This document shows positions 8,138-16,031 of a DNA stretch of 32,927 bases, piece by piece; position 1 is the first letter of the stretch; each line of letters starts with the position of its first letter. The stretch comes from Methanobacteriota archaeon (GTDB lineage: Archaea; Thermoplasmatota; Poseidoniia; Poseidoniales; Thalassarchaeaceae), in the NCBI GenBank assembly GCA_018650285.1, contig JABIGF010000009.1, forward strand, positions 1-32,927, in the 5' to 3' direction. The translations under genes were made by a program, and so were the position numbers. Under the pieces are notes generated by a model. The model worked only from the letters and a program-made list of their open reading frames with translations, searched no databases and was not told where the DNA came from.

Positions 8138-8826
8138 TCATCCACCTCCGGAAGTTTTGTGTCACCGATGACGAATACATTTCGCTCAACGGTTCCAAAA
8201 TCGGAAAAGGATACTTCATTTTCCATGCTTGAGCGCTTGACTGCTAGACTGTCAATCACTGAAACTGAACCAACGTGACTTCCACCAATCAAGTATGCAT
8301 TTACCCCATCGCCAAATGGAATGTGATTAATGACTCTCTGGTCAGGAAGTTGAATTGTTAGACTGTCACCAGTCTTGTATGCATTAGCATCTTTGACAAC
8401 AAGATTCCTGCCATCATGAAGATTGTATTGTGTAACTCCACCCTTGACTGTGTTCTTGCCATCTATTCGGCAAACCTTTGACTTTGCATCAGATGCTGAG
8501 ATACTAGGGTAGCGAAGTTTTCCATTCTGATCCAATACACAGCGGAAATGCTCATCGCCAATTGTCAATACATCCATCAGACCAACACCTCGGTCTACGC
8601 TCTTTGGAACCTTACCATCCACTAACAGTTTGCGAGTTGCAAGCATGCGCTTGACTTCACGCTTTGAGTGAGCAAGTCCAAGTTCATCACGAACAACAAC
8701 AGTCAGAGACATACAGAGATCAATCGGATGACCGCATGGGTCTGGTTTGGATATCCATACAGATGTCTTTCGTGGCTGTGCCCAGCTACGGGGCATTGCC
8801 AAACGTTTCTTGTGATGTGCACTCAT
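8134..8826 (-). CDS. rps4e: Small subunit ribosomal protein eS4
   Basis: A 230-residue archaeal/eukaryotic 30S protein. The N-terminus (HHKKRLAMPRSWAQPRKTSV) and an S4-type RNA-binding segment (REVKRMLATRKLLVDGKV) are clear; a KOW-like strand segment follows in the C-terminal half (YKTGDSLTIQLPDQRV). It overlaps uL24 by one base at its start and uL5 by four bases at its end, so translation is probably coupled throughout this stretch. Confidence 0.95.
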   Translation of the reverse strand: MSAHHKKRLAMPRSWAQPRKTSVWISKPDPCGHPIDLCMSLTVVVRDELGLAHSKREVKRMLATRKLLVDGKVPKSVDRGVGLMDVLTIGDEHFRCVLDQNGKLRYPSISASDAKSKVCRIDGKNTVKGGVTQYNLHDGRNLVVKDANAYKTGDSLTIQLPDQRVINHIPFGDGVNAYLIGGSHVGSVSVIDSLAVKRSSMENEVSFSDFGTVERNVFVIGDTKLPEVDE

Positions 8827-9248
8827 TATTCATCGCCTCCATTGCGTTGTTCTAACTTCTTTAATCGAACAACATCACCATCATCAACTTTGATGACAAC
8901 AACGTTTGATGCATGGACTGGAATTCCTTCCGCCTTGCTTTCTGAAGTTGAATGCGCCACACCTTCTACAAAGACACGGCCTAACTTTGAATCCACTGAG
9001 ATGACATTTGCTTCAACGCCATGCTTTCCACGTGCTCCACCGAGACGCTTTCCACCCTCATCTTTGTCATGACCAGGGTTACCCCAGTCGCCTCTACGGA
9101 TAGAAACTCGGTCGCCGACGCGAACAGTCACATTTCGAACATTCGGGAATGCTGGATCTAGACAGCGTGCGCGTATACGCTTGCGCTTACTGTGAAGCGC
9201 TGCATTTGCTGCGTTCTTTCGCTGCTTGTTTGGTTTACTACTACTCAT
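8826..9248 (-). CDS. rpl24: Large subunit ribosomal protein uL24
   Basis: A 140-residue early assembly protein of the 50S subunit located near the tunnel exit. The KOW motif is visible (VTVRVGDRVSIRRGDWGNPG), with the archaeal N-terminal basic segment (KPNKQRKNAANAALHSKRKR). The central segment GGARGKHGVEANVISVDSKL fits the family. It lies between uL14 and eS4 as in other archaea. Confidence 0.95.
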   Translation of the reverse strand: MSSSKPNKQRKNAANAALHSKRKRIRARCLDPAFPNVRNVTVRVGDRVSIRRGDWGNPGHDKDEGGKRLGGARGKHGVEANVISVDSKLGRVFVEGVAHSTSESKAEGIPVHASNVVVIKVDDGDVVRLKKLEQRNGGDE

Positions 9249-9257
9249 AATTACACC

Positions 9258-9659
9258 TCACACTATCTGTTTCGCAGTTGCTGCGATTCTTGGCCATCGT
9301 TCTGCTGACTCACGGGAAACAGGTCCCTTGATGTCAGTTCCAATCAACTCGCCACGGTCGTTGGATACGAGGACACATGCATTGTCCTCAAATTGAACAC
9401 GAGTACCGTCAGCTCGGCAGTATGGTCGCCTCTGGCGAACAACAACTGCACGGAAAACCTGACGACGGCGTTCAGGAGTACCACGGCGTACTGTGACATT
9501 AATCATGTCACCAACACCAGCAGAAGGATATCGACGTGCGACACCTCCGAGTTTAAGCACTGAAATCAGTTGTACAATCTTTGCACCACTGTTGTCAATA
9601 CAGTTCATCTTTGATTCTGTTGGTAGACCGCGAGTTACACGGCTGGAAATTCCCTTCAT
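9258..9659 (-). CDS. rpl14: Large subunit ribosomal protein uL14
   Basis: A 133-residue protein at the subunit interface, near the sarcin-ricin loop. The family signature runs through MNCIDNSGAKIVQLISVLKL, VGDMINVTVRRGTPERR and VVVRQRRPYCRADGTRVQFE, ending in the GPVSRESAERWPRIAATA segment. Its start overlaps the uS17 stop by four bases. Confidence 0.97.
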   Translation of the reverse strand: MKGISSRVTRGLPTESKMNCIDNSGAKIVQLISVLKLGGVARRYPSAGVGDMINVTVRRGTPERRRQVFRAVVVRQRRPYCRADGTRVQFEDNACVLVSNDRGELIGTDIKGPVSRESAERWPRIAATAKQIV

Positions 9660-9988
9660 TCTGATGCCCCCTTCTCAATTACGCAGAAAGTAACTGTCTT
9701 GGAAAGTGGTCTGCATTCCATGATACGTACGGTATCACCAACAGCAACATCGCCAATACAACTTGGCAAGTGAGCTGAATAGCGACGAGTGCGCTTCTCA
9801 ATTCTCTCGAATTTCTTCATGTGACGAGTATGCTGTCGTTGCACGACAATAGTCTGCAACATGCCAACTCGCGACACTTTTCCTTCAATAATCTGGCCAC
9901 GTACCCTTAGGTTTCCATAAAACGGGCAATTCTCATCGCCATCCCATTTGCCTGTAGGCTCTCCCACGTCAATACCGATGTCTCGCAT
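9656..9988 (-). CDS. rps17: Small subunit ribosomal protein uS17
   Basis: A 110-residue OB-fold 30S protein that binds 16S rRNA early in assembly. The archaeal N-terminal extension (VGEPTGKWDGDENCPFYGNL) precedes the OB-fold core with GKVSRVGMLQTIVVQRQHTR and IGDVAVGDTVRIMECRPLSK. It follows Rpp29 with a one-base gap and overlaps uL14 by four bases. Confidence 0.96.
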   Translation of the reverse strand: MRDIGIDVGEPTGKWDGDENCPFYGNLRVRGQIIEGKVSRVGMLQTIVVQRQHTRHMKKFERIEKRTRRYSAHLPSCIGDVAVGDTVRIMECRPLSKTVTFCVIEKGASE

Positions 9989-9989
9989 T

Positions 9990-10244
9990 TCAGTTCCTCC
10001 TGTATTTTCTTTGAACTCGGTCTTCTGGTCTTTGACAGACCATCGAACCTACGACAGGTTCACTGCCGTCAATTGTGAATTGAATAGTATTCTTTGCTAG
10101 AGTAGACAAGCCATTTTCACCCTCAATAGTGAGTGTATTGCGGGATTCATTAACCACAACACCTGAACGACCAACTAATGTTGAATCTGTAGATGATACC
10201 ACCTTTAGAGTGCGGGCTAACCATGATGTGTGCCAGTGTTCCAT
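9990..10244 (-). CDS. rnp1: Ribonuclease P protein component 1 (Rpp29/Pop4)
   Basis: An 84-residue Sm-like fold protein of archaeal RNase P, which with the RNase P RNA trims the 5' ends of tRNA precursors. The diagnostic stretch is LVGRSGVVVNESRNTLTIEG, preceded by a short helix (WHTSWLARTLKVV). It is encoded between aIF1 and uS17, the conserved archaeal position that helps identify so short a protein. The start directly abuts the aIF1 stop. Confidence 0.9.
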   Translation of the reverse strand: MEHWHTSWLARTLKVVSSTDSTLVGRSGVVVNESRNTLTIEGENGLSTLAKNTIQFTIDGSEPVVGSMVCQRPEDRVQRKYRRN

Positions 10245-10544
10245 TCAGCGCACCTCCACTTGGTAACCGTTCTGCTCGAGGACCTTTGCGACCCTCTTCT
10301 TGTGTTCTCCTTGAAGTTCAATGGTTCGACCTTTCACAGTACCACCACTTGCACATGAAGATTTGAGTTTCTTAGCTAGTTGGTTGATATCAATGGCGGA
10401 ATCATCAATTCCCTCTACAATAGTGACCATTTTTCCATACCTCCTTCTAACTGTTGAAATGACTGCTTTCTGCTGTTCTTTTGCTATTTCTTGACAAATA
10501 CATAATTCCTCAGGGAGACCGCAAAGATTGCAGATACTAGCCAT
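10245..10544 (-). CDS. Translation initiation factor aIF1 (SUI1 family)
   Basis: A 99-residue SUI1-domain protein that promotes accurate start-codon selection on the 30S subunit. An N-terminal cysteine cluster (CNLCGLPEELCICQ; C5, C8, C15, C17), typical of archaeal aIF1, is followed by the SUI1 core with GMVTIVEGID-like strands, the KLKSSCASGGTVKGRTIELQ loop and a C-terminal helix. It lies six bases downstream of uL29, as in many archaeal clusters. Confidence 0.94.
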   Translation of the reverse strand: MASICNLCGLPEELCICQEIAKEQQKAVISTVRRRYGKMVTIVEGIDDSAIDINQLAKKLKSSCASGGTVKGRTIELQGEHKKRVAKVLEQNGYQVEVR

Positions 10545-10550
10545 TTATTT

Positions 10551-10754
10551 CTACTCCCTTCTTGCTTCGTGCATTTTTGTCTTGAGACGAGCAATGCTTC
10601 TCTTCACCTGCTTGTATGCGCCAGGATTGCTAGCTGAACCACCAAGTGATTGCTCAGCACGGAGAAGTAACATCTCTTCTTGCAACTCATTCAAACGCTT
10701 CTTGCGAGCATCTGCTGACATGTTGTCAATTTCGCGGTTTGAAAGGTGACTCAT
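10551..10754 (-). CDS. rpl29: Large subunit ribosomal protein uL29
   Basis: A 67-residue two-helix protein at the tunnel exit of the 50S subunit, part of the docking site for SRP and other nascent-chain factors. The alternating pattern (ARKKRLNELQEEMLLLRAEQ, then YKQVKRSIARLKTKMHE) is typical. Its start overlaps the uS3 stop by four bases. Confidence 0.93.
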   Translation of the reverse strand: MSHLSNREIDNMSADARKKRLNELQEEMLLLRAEQSLGGSASNPGAYKQVKRSIARLKTKMHEARRE

Positions 10755-11653
10755 TCAACGGCCTCCTCTGCTTCCTCAACAACTTCCTCAGTGGATTCTG
10801 CTTCTGCAACTTCTTCTGCTGCTTCCTCAACAACTTCCTCAGTGGATTCTGCTTCTGCAACTTCTTCTGCTGCTTCCTCAACAACTTCCTCAGTGGATTC
10901 TTCTGCTGCTTCCTGATCGTCCTTTAATTGCTCAAGTGCATCTAATTCTGCGGTAGCCTCTTCTTCAGTCAATGATTGCTCCATAATTTCAGTACCAGCC
11001 ATTGCAGGTGCCACATATGGGCCAAGACCAGCATTAATTCTGCTGATAATATCGACTTCGTGAGGCAACTTTGTACCAGGCTTCATGATTGCTACTGTGC
11101 AACCAATTGTTCCTAGTTTGACTACTGCTGTTGCTTGACCTACATCCATGTGCTGAAGTGCGGTTTCACCACAATACTTGATGTGTCCCTTGAGGAACTT
11201 CTCGGTACGGTGACGTGAACCTGTCAACTTACCACCAATAATGATGAGACAGCCTTTTGCACCTGCTTCCATAACATTGAGTACGCTGCTGTGACCTGCT
11301 CGGCGGAAGTACCATCCACGCTGTAGAGCGCTTGCTAACTTGCTTGCCATGACTTGAGCATTTAGTGCTGGATTCTCAATCTCTTCAACTTGTAACTTTG
11401 GATTCTCCAAATTGAAGTCAGTACGAATGCGGCGTTGTAATTCATTGATGATTTTTCCACGGCGACCAATGACCATACCGACTCTCTCTGCTTGCAAAGT
11501 AACCTTTGTGCAGATTTGTTGGTTGTCAAAAGCACGCTCAAAGTGAAGACCACCAAAACCAGCACGCTCGGTCTCCTTTAGGAGATACTCGCGAACAAGT
11601 TGGCGCTCAACATTGCGGTCAACGAAATGACGTATTTGATTCACTTTACCCAT
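10751..11653 (-). CDS. rps3: Small subunit ribosomal protein uS3 with repeated acidic tail
   Basis: uS3 lies at the mRNA entry channel of the 30S head. A type II KH domain carries the GxxG loop as GRRG (residues 63-66, in VGMVIGRRGKIINEL); the C-terminal S3 domain follows (KGCLIIIGGKLTGSRHRTEK). The 300-residue protein is long for an archaeal uS3 because its end is a strongly acidic tail containing a 17-residue unit (ESTEEVVEEAAEEVAEA) in tandem. I use the ATG at 11653: it follows GAGGAGG and lies just after the uL22 stop; upstream in-frame starts would lie inside uL22. Confidence 0.95.
   Translation of the reverse strand: MGKVNQIRHFVDRNVERQLVREYLLKETERAGFGGLHFERAFDNQQICTKVTLQAERVGMVIGRRGKIINELQRRIRTDFNLENPKLQVEEIENPALNAQVMASKLASALQRGWYFRRAGHSSVLNVMEAGAKGCLIIIGGKLTGSRHRTEKFLKGHIKYCGETALQHMDVGQATAVVKLGTIGCTVAIMKPGTKLPHEVDIISRINAGLGPYVAPAMAGTEIMEQSLTEEEATAELDALEQLKDDQEAAEESTEEVVEEAAEEVAEAESTEEVVEEAAEEVAEAESTEEVVEEAEEAVE
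10770..10903. repeat. 51-bp tandem repeat in the uS3 acidic tail
   Basis: A 51-bp unit starting gcttcctcaacaacttcctc on the plus strand begins at 10770, 10821 and 10872; the third copy is incomplete. The copies look identical over most of their length. Because 51 is a multiple of three, copy-number change would lengthen or shorten the acidic uS3 tail by 17 residues without a frameshift. Confidence 0.9.
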
Positions 11654-11666
11654 ATCATTTGCCTCC

Positions 11667-12197
11667 TCAGAAATCTCCCTCGTCGTCCTCTTCATCATCA
11701 CCAACGTATTCTAAGAACAACTCTAGGTTGACTTGGTAGTGGTTTGATGCTGTTGCGCGCCCACGTGCACGAGGGCGCATGTTGCGAGCAACTTGTCCTC
11801 GGTGTGCAGCAACATGCGTGATTAGCATCTCTTCAGCTTCAATATCCTCATGATGCTGTCGAGCATTGTCCATTGCACTTTCAATCAACTTGATGTAAAC
11901 ACGTGAAGCGTTGCGTGGGTATCTTCCAGCCGCCATCTTTCCTTTACGGTGACCAGCCATGGTGTTTCCACCGCGGCCTGCTCGAGAACGAACCACATAT
12001 GGCACCGCTTTCTTCTGTGCGATAACGTCATGAAGGAATTCAACCGCTGTTCCAGCGTACATTCCCTTGATCTTTCTTGCAATTTGTACACAATGCTTGT
12101 GATGAATATGGGCACCGGTAACACGGGCAGTCGCTAGACGATTGCCTTCCAAGTATTGGGTGTATCCAGATTGCGCTTTCTTTCTATCTCTACTCAT
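11667..12197 (-). CDS. rpl22: Large subunit ribosomal protein uL22
   Basis: A 176-residue protein lining the polypeptide exit tunnel. The core includes ATARVTGAHIHHKHCVQIAR and the C-terminal hairpin ITHVAAHRGQVARNMRPRAR followed by GRATASNHYQVNLELFLE. It ends in an acidic tail (DDEEDDEGDF). The ATG at 12197 is preferred over an in-frame GTG at 12206, because that GTG is part of the GAGGTG ribosome binding site. Confidence 0.95.
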   Translation of the reverse strand: MSRDRKKAQSGYTQYLEGNRLATARVTGAHIHHKHCVQIARKIKGMYAGTAVEFLHDVIAQKKAVPYVVRSRAGRGGNTMAGHRKGKMAAGRYPRNASRVYIKLIESAMDNARQHHEDIEAEEMLITHVAAHRGQVARNMRPRARGRATASNHYQVNLELFLEYVGDDEEDDEGDF

Positions 12198-12207
12198 ATA
12201 TTTCACC

Positions 12208-12708
12208 TCACTTCAATGCCACGTGCTTACTTGACCGGGTAGCACCAACACCGGGACCTGTGTGGACAGGCTTACGACGAGTTCCTGCGAACTCACCAAG
12301 ATAATGACCAAGCATCTCTGGCTGGATTTCGATATTTACGAAATCACGACCATTGTAAACACCAACAGTCTTGCCAACCATTACTGGAAGAATCGGCATA
12401 TCTCTGCGATGAGTACGGATTGTCTTACCAGCATCTGCTTCTGAAATACGGTTCAAGAAGTGCTCACACTCGCGTGGAAGTCCACGGTCAAGTGACCTAC
12501 GAACACGAGATGGAACCAACTCAATGATACTGACTTGGTCAGAACCATCTTCTGGAGGGTAGAGTGGCATTTGTTGCAACTCTGCAATCTTGTATCCTCG
12601 ATAGGTGAACTCTCGCTTACGGCGTTCCGCCACACCCATCTTTCTCTTCCTAGTTGCACGGCGAACCGCCTTTGGCTTGCGGAATCCCTTATTCTTTCTA
12701 CGTGCCAT
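12208..12708 (-). CDS. rps19: Small subunit ribosomal protein uS19
   Basis: A 166-residue 30S head protein that contacts the A-site finger of the large subunit. The conserved block runs RTHRRDMPILPVMVGKTVGV, then YNGRDFVNIEIQPEMLGHYL and GEFAGTRRKPVHTGPG. The basic N-terminal extension (RRKNKGFRKPKAVRRATRKR) is archaeal in type. It lies between uL2 and uL22 with short gaps. Confidence 0.96.
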   Translation of the reverse strand: MARRKNKGFRKPKAVRRATRKRKMGVAERRKREFTYRGYKIAELQQMPLYPPEDGSDQVSIIELVPSRVRRSLDRGLPRECEHFLNRISEADAGKTIRTHRRDMPILPVMVGKTVGVYNGRDFVNIEIQPEMLGHYLGEFAGTRRKPVHTGPGVGATRSSKHVALK

Positions 12709-12714
12709 GAATCA

Positions 12715-13434
12715 TCACTCCTTCTTCTTCCCTCGCATCTTACCAGTGCGACTTGGTGCAATGTGTCCAACCTTTTGTCCAGGTGGCGCATTACGTGATA
12801 CTGAGTTTGGTCCGTGAACAGCCTGATGGTTACCTCCACCATGAGGGTGGTCAACAGGGTTCATCGCTACACCACTAACAGTTGGGTACAACTTTCCACG
12901 AGCCTTTGCCTTGTAGTGTGCTGCTCCAGCCTTCATTAGAGGCTTTTCTGAGCGGCCGTGACCAGCAAGAACACCGATTGATGCACGGCACTTTGCTGGC
13001 AAATCTTTCAGGGAACCTGATGGCATCTTGATTCTAACTCTGTCACCCATTCGGGTCTCAAGAATTGCTGAGTTTCCACCACTACGAGCAATCTTGCCAC
13101 CGTCACCGGGGCGCAACTCGATATTGTTGATTGGTGTACCTTCTGGAATTTGACCCAATTCAGTGATGTTTCCTGGTTTTAGTGAGACATTTGGTCCGAT
13201 TGCAACTTCTTGTCCAACTGACATTCCTTCAGTTGCTACTAGGTGTGTTTCACGACCATCAGCAAAACGCACTCTAACGAGTGGTGCTGTGTGAACTGGA
13301 CTGTGAATCAATTCCATGACTGTTGCAACTTCCTCGATACCGCGTGGAATACGCGATGCTCCGGGGAAGCGATGACTAGAAACCCGATTCTTCGGACTTG
13401 AACCTCTGCGCTGTGCACGTATACGTTTTCCCAT
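12715..13434 (-). CDS. rpl2: Large subunit ribosomal protein uL2
   Basis: A 239-residue protein needed for subunit association and peptidyl transferase activity. The near-universal segment NPVDHPHGGGNHQAVHGP with the conserved histidines is present near residues 196-213. The basic N-terminus (GKRIRAQRRGSSPKNRV) fits the archaeal protein. It follows uL23 by 15 bases. Confidence 0.97.
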   Translation of the reverse strand: MGKRIRAQRRGSSPKNRVSSHRFPGASRIPRGIEEVATVMELIHSPVHTAPLVRVRFADGRETHLVATEGMSVGQEVAIGPNVSLKPGNITELGQIPEGTPINNIELRPGDGGKIARSGGNSAILETRMGDRVRIKMPSGSLKDLPAKCRASIGVLAGHGRSEKPLMKAGAAHYKAKARGKLYPTVSGVAMNPVDHPHGGGNHQAVHGPNSVSRNAPPGQKVGHIAPSRTGKMRGKKKE

Positions 13435-13449
13435 TTCTTCACCACCTCA

Positions 13450-13737
13450 TTAGAAAGCACTCAACTTCTGTGCTGCTACATCCGCATCATATCCGGGCGC
13501 CATCTTGACGCTCGCATGCTTACCAATCTTGGAAATGCGGGTGTTTACTTTTGCAACCTTGACTTCAAAGAGACGTTCTACAGCCTCTTTGATATCTGCC
13601 TTAGTTGCAGTTTCGTGAACAATAAATTCGAGACGGTTGTTGTTTTGGAAGTATCCTTCATCAACATCAGCTACTCGACGAGCCTCAAGAGACTTCTCTG
13701 TTATCCATGGCATAATAATTACTTTGTAAGGATCCAT
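13450..13737 (-). CDS. rpl23: Large subunit ribosomal protein uL23
   Basis: A 95-residue tunnel-exit protein that serves as docking site for SRP and chaperones. PWITEKSLEARRVAD, LEFIVHETATKADIKEAVE and KVAKVNTRISKIGKHASV follow the family pattern. I start at ATG 13737: an in-frame GTG at 13746 lies within the GGAGTGA sequence that both ends uL4 and acts as the ribosome binding site. Confidence 0.95.
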   Translation of the reverse strand: MDPYKVIIMPWITEKSLEARRVADVDEGYFQNNNRLEFIVHETATKADIKEAVERLFEVKVAKVNTRISKIGKHASVKMAPGYDADVAAQKLSAF

Positions 13738-13742
13738 TTCAA

Positions 13743-14621
13743 TCACTCCAGTGCCTCAATTGCTGCCTTAGTCCAGACTGTTAGACGACCGATGTCTCCA
13801 CCAGGCGCCAAATCCTCTGCACAGAGATCTTTAGCGGCCACTACATCAACGCCGGCAACATTGCTTGCAGCCTTTGAAAGACCATCACGCTGTCCGACTA
13901 CAACTAGAATTGACTTTGGTGTACGACGGCGACGACCGCGCATCTTACCCTTACCTGCACGAATGTTTCGACCAGACTTTGCTCGGTTCAAATCCGCTCC
14001 AAGTCCAAGACCATCCATCATTGCGATAAACTTGCGTGTAGAGTATGTTAGAGGTATATTCTCAACATCATAGGATTCTTTCTTGCCATCACGCTCTTCA
14101 GCATAACTATCAATTACAATTGGGAAACTAACTTTCTCATCAAATCGGTGGCCACGGTTTGCTACTGTTTCGCTATCCATGGTTGCTGCAATTGCTGAGT
14201 CGCGAGCCTGTCTTCGCACCTTTGAATTGACCTTCATTGACCAATCCTTCTCGACCTTTGGACCGTGTGCTCTTCGACCACCACGTGTGTGAGGGTTTTC
14301 TGCACCGGTGCTCTGGCCTGTCTTTCTCATAATACGAGCGACACCACGCCCCTTACCCCACCATTCGACACTGTGCTTCATACCCGGTTGTGGGTTTCGG
14401 CGACCGACGTGGCGGTTGTGACCGTATGGTTGACGGCGATTTGCTCGTGATGCGAGAACTGTGTCACGAATCATTTGAATTCTAACTGTAGAAGAGAAAC
14501 ATTCTGGCAACTCAATTGCCTTTCCTGCTTTTGCCTCAACTTTGTATTGCTCAGAGAGAAGACCTGCTTCGAACTCTTCTTGGTCTACACTGTTGACAAG
14601 ATTCATCATTTTGACCTTCAT
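13743..14621 (-). CDS. rpl4: Large subunit ribosomal protein uL4
   Basis: A 292-residue protein whose extended loop reaches the exit-tunnel constriction. Archaeal features are visible: RIQMIRDTVLASRANRRQPY, the loop region with RNPQPGMKHSVEWWGKGRGV, and GGRRAHGPKVEKDWSMKVNS. The C-terminal domain ends with GVDVVAAKDLCAEDLAPGGD and RLTVWTKAAIEALE. It starts two bases after the uL3 stop codon. Confidence 0.95.
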   Translation of the reverse strand: MKVKMMNLVNSVDQEEFEAGLLSEQYKVEAKAGKAIELPECFSSTVRIQMIRDTVLASRANRRQPYGHNRHVGRRNPQPGMKHSVEWWGKGRGVARIMRKTGQSTGAENPHTRGGRRAHGPKVEKDWSMKVNSKVRRQARDSAIAATMDSETVANRGHRFDEKVSFPIVIDSYAEERDGKKESYDVENIPLTYSTRKFIAMMDGLGLGADLNRAKSGRNIRAGKGKMRGRRRRTPKSILVVVGQRDGLSKAASNVAGVDVVAAKDLCAEDLAPGGDIGRLTVWTKAAIEALE

Positions 14622-14623
14622 CT

Positions 14624-15652
14624 TCAGACCCCCTGCTTGCTTGATGTACTAACGTATGTGATTTCAGATGCATCCTGATTCTTCCTTGGTCGAACTGCAT
14701 CACGGAAACGTAGAAGACGCTTTGATGGCCCAGGAAGACTTCCTTGAACGATCATGTAATCGTTTGTGACCTCACCATATCGGAGGAAACCACCGTCTGG
14801 GGTGACCTCATCTTCATCAGGTGAAGAGATTCGGAGTACCTTTTTGTTGTACTCAGTACGCTGGTGGTAACCTGTTTGTCCTGCTTGACGAATGGTCTTT
14901 CGGACATATCCGGTTCCGAAGTCACCCATGTTTCCACCTTGTCGGCGACGCTTGCTGTTCTTGTGACTCAAGAGTTTGATACCCCAACGCTTGATTGAAC
15001 CTTGCCAGCCCTTTCCTTTAGTGACTGCAATGACATCCAAGTCACTACCATTTGAGAATACATCTGCAACACTCAGTGTTTCACCAAGTCTCTCTTCTGC
15101 CCATGCGATTCTACTTGTAGCATCACTGCCAGAAAGACCTAATTCCATGATGTTTGGAGTCTTTGTTGGAACAGACTTGACCATTGTTGGTTGAGTTGAA
15201 ACAATCAAACGAACTTCGCAAAGTTCACCATTTTCTGCCATTTCCTTCAATCCCTTGAGGTGTGCTTCATGGTCGTGTGACTTTCGCTCAGGAACTCGAC
15301 GGCTTAGGAATGGCTGTGATTCTAAAATTGAATCACTAGCAGCCCATGCTTCACCAGCAGTCTGCTTTCCATAGTAAGTCTGGCGGTATCCACGGATTCC
15401 GAGTACACGCATCGGTGGTGTTTCCACGATTGTTACTGCTTTACGGATTTCCTGGCCCGCACTTGGGCTTCCTTTGTTCTCATCACGAATCAATACGTGG
15501 CTCATTCCAGCTTTGTATCCAGCGAAGCCCTGTATTCGAACTTCACCGTTTCCATTGTCTGGCCACGACTTGACGCGCCCTGTCTGTCGGCGTGCACGCT
15601 TTCGCGGGCTAAACGCCATGCTACCTCGCTTGGGTTTGTGTCTGTCTCCCAT
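14624..15652 (-). CDS. rpl3: Large subunit ribosomal protein uL3
   Basis: First gene of the ribosomal protein cluster; uL3 initiates 50S assembly and reaches the peptidyl transferase centre. The N-terminus HKPKRGSMAFSPRKRARRQT and the segment VTKGKGWQGSIKRWGIK are diagnostic for archaeal/eukaryotic uL3. The frame is open a further 96 bases upstream, but the ATG at 15652 is chosen because AAGGAGG lies 11 bases before it and because MGDRHKPKRG matches family starts. The product has 342 residues, normal for archaea. Its upstream region is long and full of short inverted repeats. Confidence 0.96.
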   Translation of the reverse strand: MGDRHKPKRGSMAFSPRKRARRQTGRVKSWPDNGNGEVRIQGFAGYKAGMSHVLIRDENKGSPSAGQEIRKAVTIVETPPMRVLGIRGYRQTYYGKQTAGEAWAASDSILESQPFLSRRVPERKSHDHEAHLKGLKEMAENGELCEVRLIVSTQPTMVKSVPTKTPNIMELGLSGSDATSRIAWAEERLGETLSVADVFSNGSDLDVIAVTKGKGWQGSIKRWGIKLLSHKNSKRRRQGGNMGDFGTGYVRKTIRQAGQTGYHQRTEYNKKVLRISSPDEDEVTPDGGFLRYGEVTNDYMIVQGSLPGPSKRLLRFRDAVRPRKNQDASEITYVSTSSKQGV

Positions 15653-15694
15653 TGGGTTTTTCCTCCTTTTCGGTGGTTTGTTGCGACAAGGTAG

Positions 15695-15709
15695 GCCGCG
15701 AAACGCGGC
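15695..15709 (-). promoter_or_regulatory. Perfect 6-3-6 hairpin in the uL3 leader
   Basis: GCCGCG-AAA-CGCGGC on the plus strand is a perfect inverted repeat 43 bases upstream of the uL3 start codon. As RNA it would form a strong hairpin shortly before the ribosome binding site. Function unknown. Confidence 0.5.
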
Positions 15710-15750
15710 GCCATGCCGGCTCACACAGCAAAGGAGCCACCGTGACACTT

Positions 15751-15761
15751 ACCGGATTTCA
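15751..15761 (-). promoter_or_regulatory. uL3-leader segment identical to the 16S 5' junction
   Basis: The plus-strand 11-mer ACCGGATTTCA occurs here and at 751-761, across the predicted mature 16S 5' end. Both are on the same transcribed strand (UGAAAUCCGGU in RNA). A shorter copy (CGGATTTC) follows at 15766-15773. It could be chance or a binding-site mimic used for feedback control of the cluster. Confidence 0.3.
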
Positions 15762-15860
15762 CGAACGGATTTCCGGGTTCTGGGATGCTGTTGCATTGCC
15801 CTCTGTGTCTGGTACCTCACTATGTGAGCGCCTCGGCGACCGACCATCCCTATATGAACC

Positions 15861-15874
15861 CCCCCTATAGGGGG
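15861..15874. promoter_or_regulatory. 14-bp perfect palindrome upstream of uL3 cluster
   Basis: CCCCCTATAGGGGG is fully self-complementary and sits between the TATA-like sequences and the rest of the leader, about 210 bases before the uL3 start. It could be a protein-binding site or an RNA hairpin near the 5' end of the transcript. Confidence 0.5.
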
Positions 15875-16031
15875 AGTTTCGTATCAAGCCGACAGACCAC
15901 GGTTTTACTAATGAAATATACCTACAAAAATAGAATATTGAAGAATATAATTCCTTAAGCCCATTTTGAGGCAAATTATTCCAAAAAGAAAAGAGAATCA
16001 TTTAGAACCGTGACCGGCGGGCTAGGTGCCC

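Larger units (their letters stand above)
15653..16031. promoter_or_regulatory. Divergent promoter and leader region of uL3 cluster and hef
   Basis: This region lies between two divergent genes and has no credible coding frame of its own. AT-rich TATA-like sequences occur at 15911-15922 (either strand, around GGTATATTTC on the minus strand) and near 15943-15950 (TATAATTC, plus strand). If minus-strand transcription starts near 15890, the uL3 mRNA has a leader of about 240 bases holding several hairpins: 15695-15709, 15816-15828, 15829-15838 and 15861-15874, with GGGATG (15782-15787) able to pair with CATCCC (15845-15850). The starts are inferred. Confidence 0.5.

Noticed and set aside
10751-10927. 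51-bp tandem repeat as a CRISPR-like array
   Set aside because: The units are contiguous without spacers and are in frame with the uS3 acidic tail.
15653-15748. Longer uL3 starting 32 residues upstream
   Set aside because: AAGGAGG directly precedes MGDRHKPKRG and the upstream stretch is hairpin-rich leader, not family-like protein.
15782-15850. tRNA-like fold in the uL3 leader
   Set aside because: The closing stem is there but no T-loop, anticodon stem or correct length; kept only as a leader hairpin.
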